A model generated the notes under the pieces. It was not told the origin of the DNA. It was given only the letters and a program-made list of their open reading frames with translations, and did not search any database. The position numbers and the translations under genes were made by a program. A DNA stretch of 64,000 nt, taken from NCBI RefSeq assembly GCF_963678635.1, contig NC_087065.1:22401254-22465253 (forward strand). Reading direction: 5' to 3'. The DNA is from Symsagittifera roscoffensis (lineage: Eukaryota; Xenacoelomorpha; Acoela; Convolutidae). This document shows, one piece after another, positions 52,201 through 63,303 of the stretch; positions within the stretch are counted from its first letter, which is position 1, and each line of letters opens with the position of its first letter.

Positions 52201-53978
52201 TTCTCGGATTCCCCTGGCGTGTCTTTTTTCTGCTTTTTTCTGCAAAAAGCCCAAGCCTTTGATCCAAATTCTCTTTTCAGTTTCGATAATCATCGCATTG
52301 GGCACAAACATGGATGGTCCTGTAAAATTTGGCTTAAAATCATTTGAAACATCAGTATAACGTCTCGACATTGATCATTTTCTAATGAAGAATTAAGATT
52401 AAACCAACCATATGATGATCAAGATAAAAATCACCTAGCTTGTGTTTTTCGAATAAAAAAGTTTGAACGAAAACACCTCAATAAATTCTGCCACGTTCTG
52501 CAAATGGCTTCAATGTTACTTGGATGGCATGGAGCTTCCATGGCATTTCATTAAACAGTTTGTTACTATAAGGCCTTGTTTCACTACAAAATTGTAGGTC
52601 TTGTTTCACTAGTCATTTTGCGCAAACTGCATTTTTTTAAAAACTGTGAAAAAAGTGGGTAACTTTCTCTGATGCCACTGCTGCAGAACATTGCATTGTT
52701 TCGCATAAATTTTTTTTTTTGATTTGTTTGAGGAATAGGATACCGCATAGATGGCCAGTGTAGATTGTCTATTGTGACTACTGAGGAGAACTATGATACT
52801 TTGATTTTGGAATTTTAACGTTCATTTTTACGCCGCTCCTCATATTTGTCCAAATTCAATTGAAGCAAGGTAATCAAGACTCTCAATTTTATCAGCCTTA
52901 ACTTCATAGTATGTCAATATTTCATAAACCAAAAACTTTCCGAGACCAGTTTATGTTCAACCGAAACATTCAGAGCTTTGCCCTGACGCTAGCAGTTTTG
53001 CTTTTGAATATCTGGTCTTTCCGTTTTTTTTCCACTCCAGTGAAAAAAAAAACTGAATGTCCAGATTTTTGTAAATAGGACTCAACCAACCTCATCTTTT
53101 GAAATGCTTCTCTGAAAAACTATGCTACAATGGGATATCGAATATTGAATAAACTAACTGCTATGAACAGGTCTGCTCGCCGTACTTTTATTTTACATCA
53201 CAAAAATTTAGCCCTTAGAACACATAAAAACAACCATTAGTGTATAAAATTGGAAATGCTGGCTGGAGATTTAGTAAAAGAGTGGGTCTTTCTTTTCACG
53301 GTTTTTTTTTCATTCGCCGAGCGCAGTGCAATTATTTTTCCTGCAAACTCAAAGAAAAGTTCTCAATTAAAGTATTTTTTGGCTCTTTTTTTCTCGGATT
53401 CCCCTAGCGTGTCTTTTTTTCTGCTTTTTTCTGCAAAAAGCTCTAGCCTTTGATCCAAATTCTCTTTTCAGGTTCGATAATCACAGCACTCGGCGCGAAT
53501 ATGGATGGTCCAATAATATTTGGCTTTAAATCATTTGAAACATCTTGAATAACGTCTCGACGCTGATCCTTTTCTAATGGAAATTTAAGGTTAAACCAAC
53601 CATATGATGATGAAGATAAAAATTAAGTAGCTTGTGTTTTTCCGAATAAAAAAGTATCAACGAAAACACCTGAATAAATTCCGCCAGGTTCTGCAAACGG
53701 CTTCAAGGTTACTTGGATGGCATGGAGCTTCCATGGTATTTCGATAAACAGTTTGTTACCATAAGGCCTTGTTTCACTACAAAATAGTAGGTCTTGTTTC
53801 ACTAGTCATTTTGCGCAAACTGCATTTTTCGAAAACTGTAAAAGTGGGTAACTTTATCTGGTGCGATAGCTGCAGAACATTGCATTGTTTCGCATAAAAT
53901 TTTTTTTTGATTTGTTTGAGGAATAGGATACCGCATAGATGGCCAGTGTAGATTGTCTATTGTGACTATTGAGGAGAA
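49253..53978. repeat. 1.18-kb tandem repeat, four units
   Basis: Units start at GATACTTTG at 49253, 50430, 51612 and 52795 (spacings 1177, 1182, 1183 bp); the last ends near 53978. They are very similar and non-coding. The recurring 64-99 codon ORFs in each unit have no protein-like features. The first three units carry GCATTGGGCACAAATATGG, the last AGCACTCGGCGCGAATATGG. Confidence 0.92.
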
Positions 53979-54830
53979 CTCGTGACTAAAAAAGACCTGT
54001 AGGGTCTCGAGGGAATGAATTTTTGAATGGACCCTATGCAAATACCCCAGATTTCAAAAACGGTATAAGGCGGTCTTAACGGTATATCTGAGAAAAATTG
54101 TGCTTTCTATTCACAAAAAGGAACCTCAGAGCCATTCATTTTGAGTAGTTTGCTCAATCGGCCCAAGTTTATATGTTTTGGAATATGACGTGGTTGTTCT
54201 ATATCTGAATCCTCTCTGTTTTTGGTCAGCGAGGGAAAAAGTGATCGGTCAAAAAATAAGCTATCACGCCCCGGTCTTGTAAGTTTTTTTTTAAGCTAAA
54301 GTTTATTCAACCAGCGGCACCCCATATTAGCTAATGGGAGCAAAGCGACCTGTCGGTTCATTTAAGATACGTTTCATGCCATCTCCGTAGCTGAACGGTA
54401 ACACACGAGGTTCTCACCACAGACTTCTTTCAATATCTCTAAATTCCCGTCTATCAATTCCCGATTCCAGTCAGCGCTAAACCACTTAATTTCGATGTAA
54501 TTTCTTTCCGTCAGAACGGTAGTTTTCCGTCGCTTTGACTTGGGAAGCAGTTTTATCATAGCAAAAGTTTTGCCCGAATGCAGAGTTACACGAACGCTAT
54601 TTAGAGCCGTTGGCTACAAGAATAAGCAAATTACATTATTAACAGAATCAACATGGCAATCGGCTTCCTGTTTTAGGCAGAAGTCTCGAAGTTTTGCATA
54701 TATTTCCACGAATCCACGAATGACATTCTAATGACGCATACGATTGTTAAATTAAAGACAGCACATAGTCCAGTCCGCTAACGGAAACAATTTGTAATGT
54801 ATAACTGGTTCCACTGATTGTAAAACTCTC
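53979..54830. other. Intron stretch after the tandem array
   Basis: No gene is firmly supported. A 61-codon minus-strand ORF with ATG (54374-54559) is mixed in composition (Trp, Cys, charged residues) and could be a gene or element remnant. I could not place it in a family. Confidence 0.35.
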
Positions 54831-55035
54831 CAGCTCTTTTCCATTCCTACTTCTGGTTTTTCTGGAATTCGAAGTGACAAAGCATATTTAAAAATATTTA
54901 AATGGCTTTGAACTTTCTGTTATTAAACACATCAGCATGAACAAGTGAACAAAGTATAACACTTCGAGGTGTAAATTACAAACAAGCGACTTTTAGCGAC
55001 TTTACATAGTGGTTTTACAAAGGAAACTGGAAAAG
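54831..55035. mobile_element. Diverged family-A element
   Basis: It starts AGCTCTTTTCCATTCC and ends GGAAACTGGAAAAGAGA. The terminal bases have decayed and no target duplication was found. Confidence 0.55.
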
Positions 55036-55171
55036 AGATAATCTCACGTTTTCTCGCACCGTTGGGTCCGAGGATGTTTTTGTTTGAGAGATCAGAACTT
55101 TCTGTCCCGGAACTTTTACTAGGTTGAGACGCAAAGTGATCTCTGAGTCAACAATTGATGAATGCCATGAC

Positions 55172-55811
55172 CAGTAGCGGATTTAGGGGGGTGGGTCGGA
55201 CGCCTTTCCTTCATCAGGGATTCGACCCCCTGCCGACCCAAAAGGTCCCCCCTTTGTACTATGTTGAGATATCCTTTCTGGATGACTGACCTTCAAATTT
55301 TTCTAAAAGGGCCTTTGGCGCCAATATATATTAACTTTGAGGGAGGAGCGCGCGCCGAAAAAACGCGATTTTTGGTCAACATTTTCCAAAAAGTGCCCAA
55401 AAACGCCTTTTTTCGGTCTGTTTTTTTTGAAAAAATTGCCTGCGGCACAGAAAATTTGGGCTCTTTTCCAGTCCCCCTCCCTTTTAAATTCAATTTTGAG
55501 AAGTCTACTTAACGTTGTAACAATGCAATGAAATTTGGCGTGGTGAACAAATCGACAATTCTGAACAGATTTGTTCTTCATACTTTACAGCGTAACATCA
55601 CGCATTTAGCCGTAATAACACGTGAAACAAATTTAAAACTCTGGAAAAGAGCTGGAAAAGAGCCAAAATTTGGTCACTATAGGGTCGTTAGAGTGATTTG
55701 GGAGAGCTCAGAAAATCAATTTGGTCGACCTAAAAAAAGGTCGACACAAATTTTAATTTTTTTGAAAATCCGCCCCCCCCCCCTCAAGAAATTCCTAGAA
55801 CCGCGCGCCTG
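55172..55811. mobile_element. Family-C element (C2) carrying a family-A insertion
   Basis: The left end is CAGTAGCGGATTTAGG and the right end ...CCTAGAACCGCGCGCCTG. The perfect 8-bp duplication GCCATGAC lies at 55164-55171 and 55812-55819. A family-A element occupies 55459-55664. Without it the length is close to C1. Confidence 0.9.
55459..55664. mobile_element. Family-A element (A8), nested in C2
   Basis: The ends are GGCTCTTTTCCAGTCCCCC and GCTGGAAAAGAGCC. The 8-bp duplication AAAATTTG lies at 55451-55458 and 55665-55672. It lies at the same place within family C as A1 does at 17 kb. Confidence 0.9.
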
Positions 55812-55819
55812 GCCATGAC

Positions 55820-56149
55820 TATAGTTACCTACGTTTTTTGAGTGGTTATTTTTGACGTTTAACTCCGAACAGAGTCACAGCACGAACTATTCATTATACC
55901 GATTGTTCTTTTTATTGCCAATAACTTAAAATCAGTTTCCATTTTTCGACACAATTTTTTGCCGGTCTACAAAACACACGGCCCGGTGGAGGTAGAAAAA
56001 AAAACGCCTATCCATATATTTCAAAAATTACAAAAAATGTTTGCTTTTGTTTTTCATATAATGCCTTTGCTGCCGTTAAAATCTTCTGGGGGAGGGAAAG
56101 GGAGCGTTAAAATGCTAAAACTATTATACAATTCATAGATAGTTTTTTG
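55820..56149. other. End of the clec intron
   Basis: Non-coding; contains no element ends that I recognise. The splice acceptor of exon 2 follows. Confidence 0.4.
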
Positions 56150-56160
56150 TTTCTTTTCAG

Positions 56161-56506
56161 GCTTGGTAAACTGAATCAGCCGGTGTCTCGTCAAGAAATG
56201 GACGACATGCAATACTACTTTGCACCAATCATCCACGCCAACGGAGGGTTATATTGGATCGGATTTGCACAAATGGCATACCATGTGAAGGGCGGCGTGA
56301 ACGGGAATCCTGTGCCAGTCGAGAGAAAATACTTCGGAAGCATGACTACTTTCGAGACTATTCCACCTGGACTGTGGAAAGCGAATGAGCCAAATGTGGA
56401 GACTTCGAATGTATGCGTAGAGGGGGTGTTTAGAGACGGAATAAAAGCCAACGACTGTGAAAAGGGCACGCCCGGTCTGGCGCTCTGTCAAATACCAGCA
56501 AAATAG
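56161..56506 (+). CDS. C-type-lectin-like gene, exon 2 (rest of CTLD and stop)
   Basis: The exon follows a strong nematode acceptor (TTTCTTTTCAG at 56150-56160) and continues the CTLD begun at 26100. It has the WIG core motif (YWIGF), W-K-A-N-E-P-N, and then Cys residues in SNVCVEG, NDCEKG and LALCQ. It ends with TAG at 56506. The EPN triplet is kept, but the usual WND is replaced by KAND, so sugar or calcium binding is uncertain. All six long-form Cys positions can be accounted for across both exons. Family members commonly have more introns; here the remainder of the domain sits in one exon. Confidence 0.88.
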
Positions 56507-56970
56507 TTCAAGGCTGCAACTCTTTTAGAACTCAAACTAGCTAAACCAATTTACGAATTCTTAGTTTAGGTCATGTGTACCAATTTCAACATAGTAAAAC
56601 CGGAAAGCCACATAAAAACAGGGTCGAGGTCATAAAGTCTAACTCGCACACGGCCATAGTTAGCCATAACTAGCAGTTTTTAATTCACATTAAAAAAATA
56701 ACGCCCTTATATTGGTCGAAAGTTTTATTGTTAGAAGCTCTAAAAATGTTAGTACACTCGTAAAATTTTTGAAAGCTAAAAATAGTTTTAGAAAAAATAA
56801 ATAAAATAAAACATTTAAAAATTCTCAGATCTTTTGTTAAAAAAGCACCACTCGATCTCAATTTTCAAATATTCAAACTTTCCATCCATCACTAACATAT
56901 TTAAGTTTTAGCTACCGGCACCCCGGTTTAGGCTTAGGTAATTGATAATAACGGATAACTACGAAGACTT
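56507..56970 (+). other. 3' UTR and downstream of the clec-like gene
   Basis: A+T-rich, with AATAAA words near 56797-56812. No further ORF. Confidence 0.4.
56797..56812 (+). promoter_or_regulatory. Candidate polyadenylation signals of the clec-like gene
   Basis: Overlapping AATAAA hexamers occur about 290 bases after the stop codon (AATAAATAAAATAAAA run). The position suits a short 3' UTR, but such words are common in A+T-rich DNA. Confidence 0.4.
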
Positions 56971-56978
56971 GTGATCAC

Positions 56979-57221
56979 CAGCGGATTTTGGGGAGATTTG
57001 CAGATGATCCTCTCTTTCAGGGATTAGACCCCCTTTGTACTATTTTAAAATCTCCATTATTGGCTGACGAACCCTAAATTTTTGGCTAATGGCGTAGAAA
57101 TTTTAGTCAAAATAGTGTCTTTGTAGTGATTTAGAAGAGCTCGGAGAATCAATTTGGTCGACCCAGAAAAAGGTCAAAAAAATTTCCCTTCCCCCTCGAG
57201 AAAATCCTAGATCCGCCCTTG
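56979..57221. mobile_element. Family-C element (C3), internally deleted
   Basis: It starts CAGCGGATTTTGGGG and ends AAAATCCTAGATCCGCCCTTG, 243 bp. CTTGTGATCA occurs on both sides but is offset by about one base from the expected duplication. Confidence 0.75.
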
Positions 57222-57319
57222 CTTGTGATCATAACAACTGATTTTACTTAACAACATTAGTTATTAAAAATACACTTTAACAATACTAATTGTTATAATT
57301 TCCGAGTGTTAGATATCTC

Positions 57320-57476
57320 GGCTCTTTTCCAATTTCCACCCCACTCGTAAAAATTCAACAACAACAAAAAACTGTTTCACTCGGCATTATGCAGTTTATA
57401 ACATGAAAAGTCATTTTAAATAAGTTTTCATATATTAAATTTCCGAAAAAATCAAATGGGGGACTGAAAAAGAGCC
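57320..57476. mobile_element. Family-A element (A9)
   Basis: The ends are GGCTCTTTTCCAATTTCC and GGGACTGAAAAAGAGCC, 157 bp, with the 8-bp duplication GATATCTC (57312-57319, 57477-57484). Confidence 0.88.
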
Positions 57477-57599
57477 GATATCTCTCATAATCAATTAGGG
57501 TTGATTATGTTTTCTATAAAAAGTTTCCGGAAATTATATAAAGTTGCTCATAGTTTCATACTCCAGCGAGCACAACGTCGGTTCCCAACTGAACGAGAA

Positions 57600-59020
57600 C
57601 AGGTGACGTTTTCCTAGAGCTCCAACCATCCAATATCCAGGCTAAGCACCTGTCTCAAGTGGATCGTCTGAGCCTGAATGCAAATCAGCTCGTTTACTTA
57701 GAATGGGAACATAATCTTTCGGGCAACGAGCCCAAGTAGCGATCGCGTAACTTTGCGCGCGAGCACAAGGTTTCTGATGATTGAAAAAATCCTCAAAGGA
57801 AAGCGAAGGAAAGCTGTTACCGTGTTGTTTCAGCAAAAAACGGTTCGGAGTTGTTACATCAAACTCTAATCATTTCGCCCTGACAGGTGTCTTTGGTCTG
57901 AAATTGAGGGCTTGTACTTTTTCTGTCAGTTTCCTTTTGTCAAGAATAGAAAGCTAACACGAAGTGACAAAGATTCTGTGGCGTGTTTTTTTGCACGTCA
58001 TATCACAGAAAGTTAACTACTTTTCAGCTCCAACAAAGTTTTTCCCATTGTCTGACCAAATAACTGAAAATGAATCACGCCTGGTGACAAACTTTTAATG
58101 CCCATGACTCATTTTGAAACTATTTCCAAGAAACCAGTTCTATGTGGACGGCCCTGGTAGTCATACATGTGATTAAGAAGCCCTAATTTTTTCAGCGCTG
58201 ATACTACCAGGAATGTAAAACAGAACAACATTATCAACTCCACAATTAGCACAAGGCGGTCGACGATAAACGAGGCGTTCTTTAGGAAGTTCCGACACCA
58301 TCTGAGTGGCAGTTTTTGTAACGCAAGTAAATTTCTGTCGTCTGCAACAGCAATCTAAGGTTCAAAATCTTACGATTCTTTGCAATTGAAGCTTTTAGAT
58401 ACTCAATGTACTGGTACTAGTGACTCTTATAAGACTCTTGCACAAGTAATCAAACTAATGAATGATGTTCATCCAGGATGATCGGGTTCCGGGTACCATA
58501 GACAGGGTCTCCGGTGAAGCAGATGCGATCGGTTGTCCTGATAACATCAGTAGAGCTTATAAATGACGAGTATGTAGCAATGCGACCAGAATTTTCACTT
58601 GAGTCATATTTCGCTAAGCTCTTGTGATAAATATTTGTGCTGTAAAAAATAGTCTCTAATGCAACATCAAGCTGTGAAAGTTTTGTAAATTCGAAAGCAG
58701 AAGTTCAAATAATTTTTGTTTAAAATGATAATTTAAAATGATATTGTTTAAAATGAAGAGCGATAGCAAAGACTTGCTTCAAATTTCCAAATAAATGAAG
58801 CTTCTGCCAATCAAAACCAGTCGTTTTGATTGCTTTAACGATTGCCACAGTCAAATTTTTCCCGAGATCAAAAATCGGACATTTCCGATTATTATATCCG
58901 GAACCTCTGAATTCGGTTAAAAGGGCCAATCCGAGGAATTTAACACAGATGGGCCCATAACCCAACAACTGATTCTGAGGGCATCTGCGGATATCCCTTT
59001 AGCGCAAGGTCATGGTTATC
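57600..59020 (-). pseudogene. Decayed BEL/Pao pol relic (RNase H end, integrase, C-terminal domain)
   Basis: On the minus strand, 58920-59020 translates in pieces to a sequence like the full element's GITADSLKQSSWVNGPSF region. 58020-58200 corresponds to the integrase DNGTNF region (plus-strand AACAAAGTTTTTCCCATTG against AACAAAGTTTGTTCCGTTG). 57642-57836 matches the DUF5641-like part (CARAQSYAIATW against YARAQSYANAIW). Many frameshifts and stops are present. It is much older than the element at 30-40 kb and no LTR is visible. Confidence 0.8.
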
Positions 59021-59289
59021 TCTTGGATTTCTGCAATTTTTGTGGCAGCAAATATTGGTCGCCTATCCGTGGAGTTGAGCTATTACATTACGTTTGTTTT
59101 ATCTGTTCACTTGAGGGCGTTACTTATAGAATATATCAAAGCTGGGAGGCGCTGCACAGGTTGGTCTAGGGTTTTTGCGATAACAAAGGGGAAGTTTTTA
59201 GGTTGAAAATTGGATTTTTGGGAAAAAATTTAATTATAAAAATACATAAAATTGGGTCAAGCTTATTCATCGCTGGCAACATGCTGTGA

Positions 59290-59515
59290 AAAAAGCAAAA
59301 AAAGCGCGCCAAAATTTTTTTTGGCGAATACCTCTTTTAACCTTAGATTTTTTCCAAAAAAAAAAACGCCTATAATGCTAAAATCGTCGTTGTCAAAATA
59401 AGGTCGTTGTAGTTTTTTGGCAGAACTCGGAGAATCAATTTGGTGGACCTTAAAATGTCGACGAAATTACAAAATGTTTTTGAATGCACAACCCTTCTCC
59501 GATTTTTTTTTGAAA
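59290..59515. mobile_element. Family-C remnant
   Basis: Interior words CAGAACTCGGAGAATCAATT and GGTGGACCTTAAAA match family C; the ends are gone. About 59800-59915 holds a family-A remnant (GACGCATTTAGCCGTAACA, ending TAGAAAAGAGC). Confidence 0.5.
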
Positions 59516-59915
59516 AGTCACTATAATTTTGTAGAATATGTAATACTAGGAACAGTCAATTACAAACAACAGTTAGTTCTATTCCATTTTTTCCCAAGCT
59601 GATGTCCACGTTACCCATGTTCTGGATTCCCTACACTTTGGTAGTCGACTTTGTATTGAAGCGGTTTAAGGGCAACTCCACTGCAATTAAATCTGATCTG
59701 TTTCTCTCGAAGAAGATGTCATTTACTGCTTGAAATGACCCAAATCTGATGAAGTAAGGCTCTCTTATCCACTCTCCTGGAAATGGACCATTGTTATATT
59801 GTAAAGTGACGCATTTAGCCGTAACAAAATATGTAAAACTACTATAAAAATAGAAATTTTGAAATGTGGTGAGGGGGGGGGGGGGGTAGTGGATGGTTAA
59901 TCGTAGAAAAGAGCT

Positions 59916-60894
59916 AATAGTACCATGTTATGGGCAGTTCCTTGAGCTTCCATTGCCCTCTGCTACCGTAACCTGAACTCAAACATGAACAATATGAAAG
60001 AGTTAGAAGGCCTGGGCTGATTTTAAACAAAAATTCTGTATACATTTTGGGCGGACCCTTTTTCTGCGGTCTCCTAAGCCTCATGGAGACCTTTTCCACC
60101 CACCCCCTTCCTTAAAAGACCATTAAAATTACTATTTCAGATCACTTTTGCTTCTATTAAAGGGACGCCCATGCCATGAATGCGCACCTGGTAGTAGAAA
60201 AAGGACCCCCGAAACAGTATTTTTGGCTGTTGAAGAATAAGTTATCCCATATTCCTCGACCTTCCCCCTCAATCAGTCCCTAACCATGATCAAAATAAAT
60301 TTTGTCGCGGTAACTCATTCTGTAAATCAATGCTGAAACCTTTAAATTGATATTCGTAAATAGTAAAATGGAGGAGTAGGGTCTAAATGTGCCTGAAGTT
60401 ATTGTCATTGAGAAAGTTTTAACCTGAAGCTGCACACAAGAACTCCAAAAGTCGTCTTCCAGGCGAAACATACACTTCCGACTTCTGCAGTGATATAGCT
60501 GGTGCCGGTCCCCATCAACAAAATAACCCGGGTTATGGTTGAAAGCTTTAAAATCTTATGACATCTAAACTGATTTGATTTGAATTTTATTAAAAAACCG
60601 GAATCTGAAACTCTTTATTTTCAATTGGGAACCGGATCGAGACCTGGCTGTAGTATATTGGTAAATGTCTCGATGAATGCACATACCGGTGCAGTGGTAG
60701 GGACAGTCGATCATCATCTGATGCACCACTAGCATCGAAAACACTTCAAGGAGACCGATGCAGTACAAGTGCCAGCGACTAGAGGAGGAAGAGTGAAATT
60801 GAATCGGAGTTTATACTGGGTCGTCTTCTCACGGCAGAGAGGGGTGGATAGCGGAAAAAGATTAACCAATCACTAGTCTGATCGACCACAGCCA
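59916..60894. other. Intergenic stretch without a supported gene
   Basis: No protein-like ORF or element ends. TAGTATATTGGTAAATG near 60650 resembles a Pol III A box, but no matching B box follows. Confidence 0.35.
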
Positions 60895-61195
60895 AAAATA
60901 GAGCAATTTTTTTTGTTTGTCGAGAAAATTGAGACAAAAGAAACATACACATTTTTGGTCGAGACAGTCGAAACATACCCATTATGTTCGAGACAAAAGA
61001 AGCATACCCACTTTTGGTCGAGACAGTCGATATATACCCATTTATGATCGAGAAGTCGAAAGATACTAACTTTTGCTTGAGAAAGTTGAAGCATATCTAA
61101 GCTGGGTCGATTAAAGCCGAGCAAAAATTTTGTTGAGTCGACAAAGTCGAAAGATAAAAAAATTTGGTCGAGAAAGTCGAAACATGAATCAAGCA
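60895..61195. repeat. Diverged 31-bp-type minisatellite
   Basis: About nine units of 28-32 bases on the pattern GGTCGAGACAGTCGAAACAT followed by ACCCATTTT. Base by base this resembles the 31-bp monomer of 18-19.8 kb (GGTCGCGCAAAGTCGCAACAT followed by ACCTAATTT). It is far more diverged than that array. Confidence 0.75.
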
Positions 61196-61676
61196 CCTCG
61201 AGATGGGGAAAGTATTCAAAACTCAGTTGCTCTTAGCTAATCCAAAGAGTTAACTTACCCAAGAAATGTAACACTTTTTCGACTAAAAACACCTGATTTG
61301 GTTAGTTGGCTGTGATGAGCTCTTGCTGCGCTGCTCTCCGCACAAATGATAAAGTGTTCCAGAGTACTTGTGCTCGGCAAGTGATTGCCATTATTCTAGG
61401 TTGTGAGAAAAATTGAGATCGGTATGTGGTTTGATTTTTTCAACGGCAATTAGTTTTTGCTGAAAATTTAGGTCACCAGAGTGATTGTGCTCATTAAAAA
61501 CCGTTTTTATTTTCTTTCAGCGTTAAGTTTTGACTTTTATCAACACTGGTCGCCAGAAGTTTTGTGCCCGGTGCGGTTTGATTTTTCTATCTGCGGGAAT
61601 CAGCAGTGTTTGCCGTGTTCTTGATTTTCAGGATTTTAGTGATTGCTGCGGTAGCTTGCCAGCGGTTATTAGAGTC

Positions 61677-62555
61677 CCCGCACTTAGTAAAAAGAGAAAA
61701 TAATAGATTATAATAGATTTTTATTATCAGTCTCCATAAATTTCCAAAAAATATATGATAATCGATTAAAAATGGATTATAATGTTACTATTTTCGAAAC
61801 AATAAAAATCATTATAATCCATTATTATTGAACAAACTTCATCGCTTCATTTCGTTTTAGTTTTGTTTTGTTTCGTGTGCTTTTCAGTTGGTTACCGAAC
61901 TAAGGGAAACTGTAATTTTGTACTTATAGCCACCAGCGGATTTAGGAAGAACCCCCACGCAAAAGGTCTCCCCATTTTCCCCCACTCTTTTGAGCCCCCC
62001 CCCCCTATTTTGAGACATCTAATTTTGGCTCATTGAGCCTAAAATTTTTTAACGGCGCATAAATTATATTAATTTCGAGGGGGGTGTTTGCCGGAAAAAA
62101 GCAATTTTTTGATCAAATGTTTCCAAAAACTGCTTAAAAACGCCTTTTTCGGCTCGTTTTTTCTTCTCAAAATTTTGCCTGCTGGGATAGCGAAACGATT
62201 GACGAAAACAGGATCTTTTTAATCCTAGATTGGCCCCTGATTTACTGATTCTTACTTCTTTCTGATTTTTACTGTGCTTTCATGCAGAATAGCTAAATTC
62301 TAATCCATTATAATGGATTTTTCTTGTGAAATAATATTTAGAAAGAAAAAAAATTATAATCTATTATAAGAGAATATAATATATTATAAGCGATTATAAG
62401 AGATTTTCGGAAAAATCATAATCAATTTTCGGAAAAATCATAATATAAGTTTCACCAAAAATGATATCATTATAAGGGATTATAAATCGTTTTAAAACCT
62501 AAAATTATAATTTTGCTAAAAGTACGATTATTTTTTTCTTTCTACTGAGTGCGGG
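61677..62555. mobile_element. TIR element with TTATAAT-rich subterminal repeats
   Basis: The ends CCCGCACTTAGTAAAAAGAG (61677) and, reversed, CCCGCACTCAGTAGAAAGAA (62555) form inverted repeats of about 28 bp. The flanks inside carry many copies of ATTATAATCCATTATAATGG-like palindromic words. A family-C copy (61934-62239) is inserted within it. The target duplication is unclear. Confidence 0.75.
61934..62239. mobile_element. Family-C element (C4), old
   Basis: It starts CAGCGGATTTAGGAAG and ends AATCCTAGATTGGCCCCTG. The interior (GCCTGCTGGGATAGCGAAAC) is diverged. No target duplication remains. Confidence 0.7.
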
Positions 62556-63303
62556 TGTGGACTTAATCTAAGTTGCCAGAAAATGTGTGGCGGATGACTT
62601 TTTGTGTGCATTATCCAGTAATTATTAATCCAGGTCGTCAGCATTTTTGTGATTGATATGTTTTGATTGTTTTAATCAGCAGTTACTAGTGTTTGTTACC
62701 ACGGGATCTGTGGCTAGATTAAAATTGTTTTTTTTTATCAGCAAAAACAGTAACTTTAAGTAAACTAGGGCATCAAAATTTTTTGTGAGTGGTGTGGTGC
62801 ATTTTTTTTCAAGGCGGCCTTTACTGATCGCGATTGAGGTAACTCGTCAGAGTATTTTTGCTAGGTGAGTCTGTTTTTTTTTCCTGCTCAGCAGCCTTAA
62901 TCAGTGACTGTCATTGAGCTTCGGAATCAGAGAAATTTTTGCTCGTTTATCTGGACTATCAGAAAAGTTTTATTTGGACAGGATCATTTTTTCGATCGGT
63001 GTAAGCCATCCCTGTTCATTTAATTGGGTTGTCAGACATTTTGTGAACGTTGTGGTTTATTTTTTTTCTGTTAGCGGTATATAATCAGTGTTTTGTCTTA
63101 GATTCAAGTTTAAATTCAAATTTCATATAATCGATGTGGTTTGTTTCTTTTTCATTCAGCGGTAAACTAGGTTGCCAGAATTATCCTACTCAGTGAGGAT
63201 TGTTTTAATTCTTTCACAAGTGACCAGCATTTATTATTAACCTAACGTAGGTCGTCAGAATAATTTTGACTGAAGTGGTTTGATTTTTATCAGCGGTAAC
63301 TGG

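Larger units (their letters stand above)
26279..56160 (+). other. 29.9-kb intron of the clec-like gene
   Basis: The donor is AG|GTCAGA and the acceptor TTTCTTTTCAG|G. The intron contains small A/B/C elements, a full BEL/Pao element in antisense orientation, two partial tandem copies of it, and a 1.18-kb tandem repeat. Frame continuity across it (phase 2, restored Arg, correct CTLD order) is the evidence that both exons belong to one gene. Confidence 0.8.

Noticed and set aside
40214-53453. Recurring 64-99 codon plus-strand ORFs in each 1.18-kb unit
   Set aside because: Recurrence is explained by tandem duplication. The frames differ in length between units and the products are low-complexity.
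54378-54425. tRNA-like start (TAGCTGAACGGTAACA, then TTCTCACC) near 54.4 kb
   Set aside because: An A-box-like and anticodon-loop-like word occur, but no B box or T-arm follows, so neither a tRNA nor a SINE can be supported.
60640-60700. Possible tRNA/SINE head (TAGTATATTGGTAAATG)
   Set aside because: No B box at the right distance and no poly-A or tandem tail.
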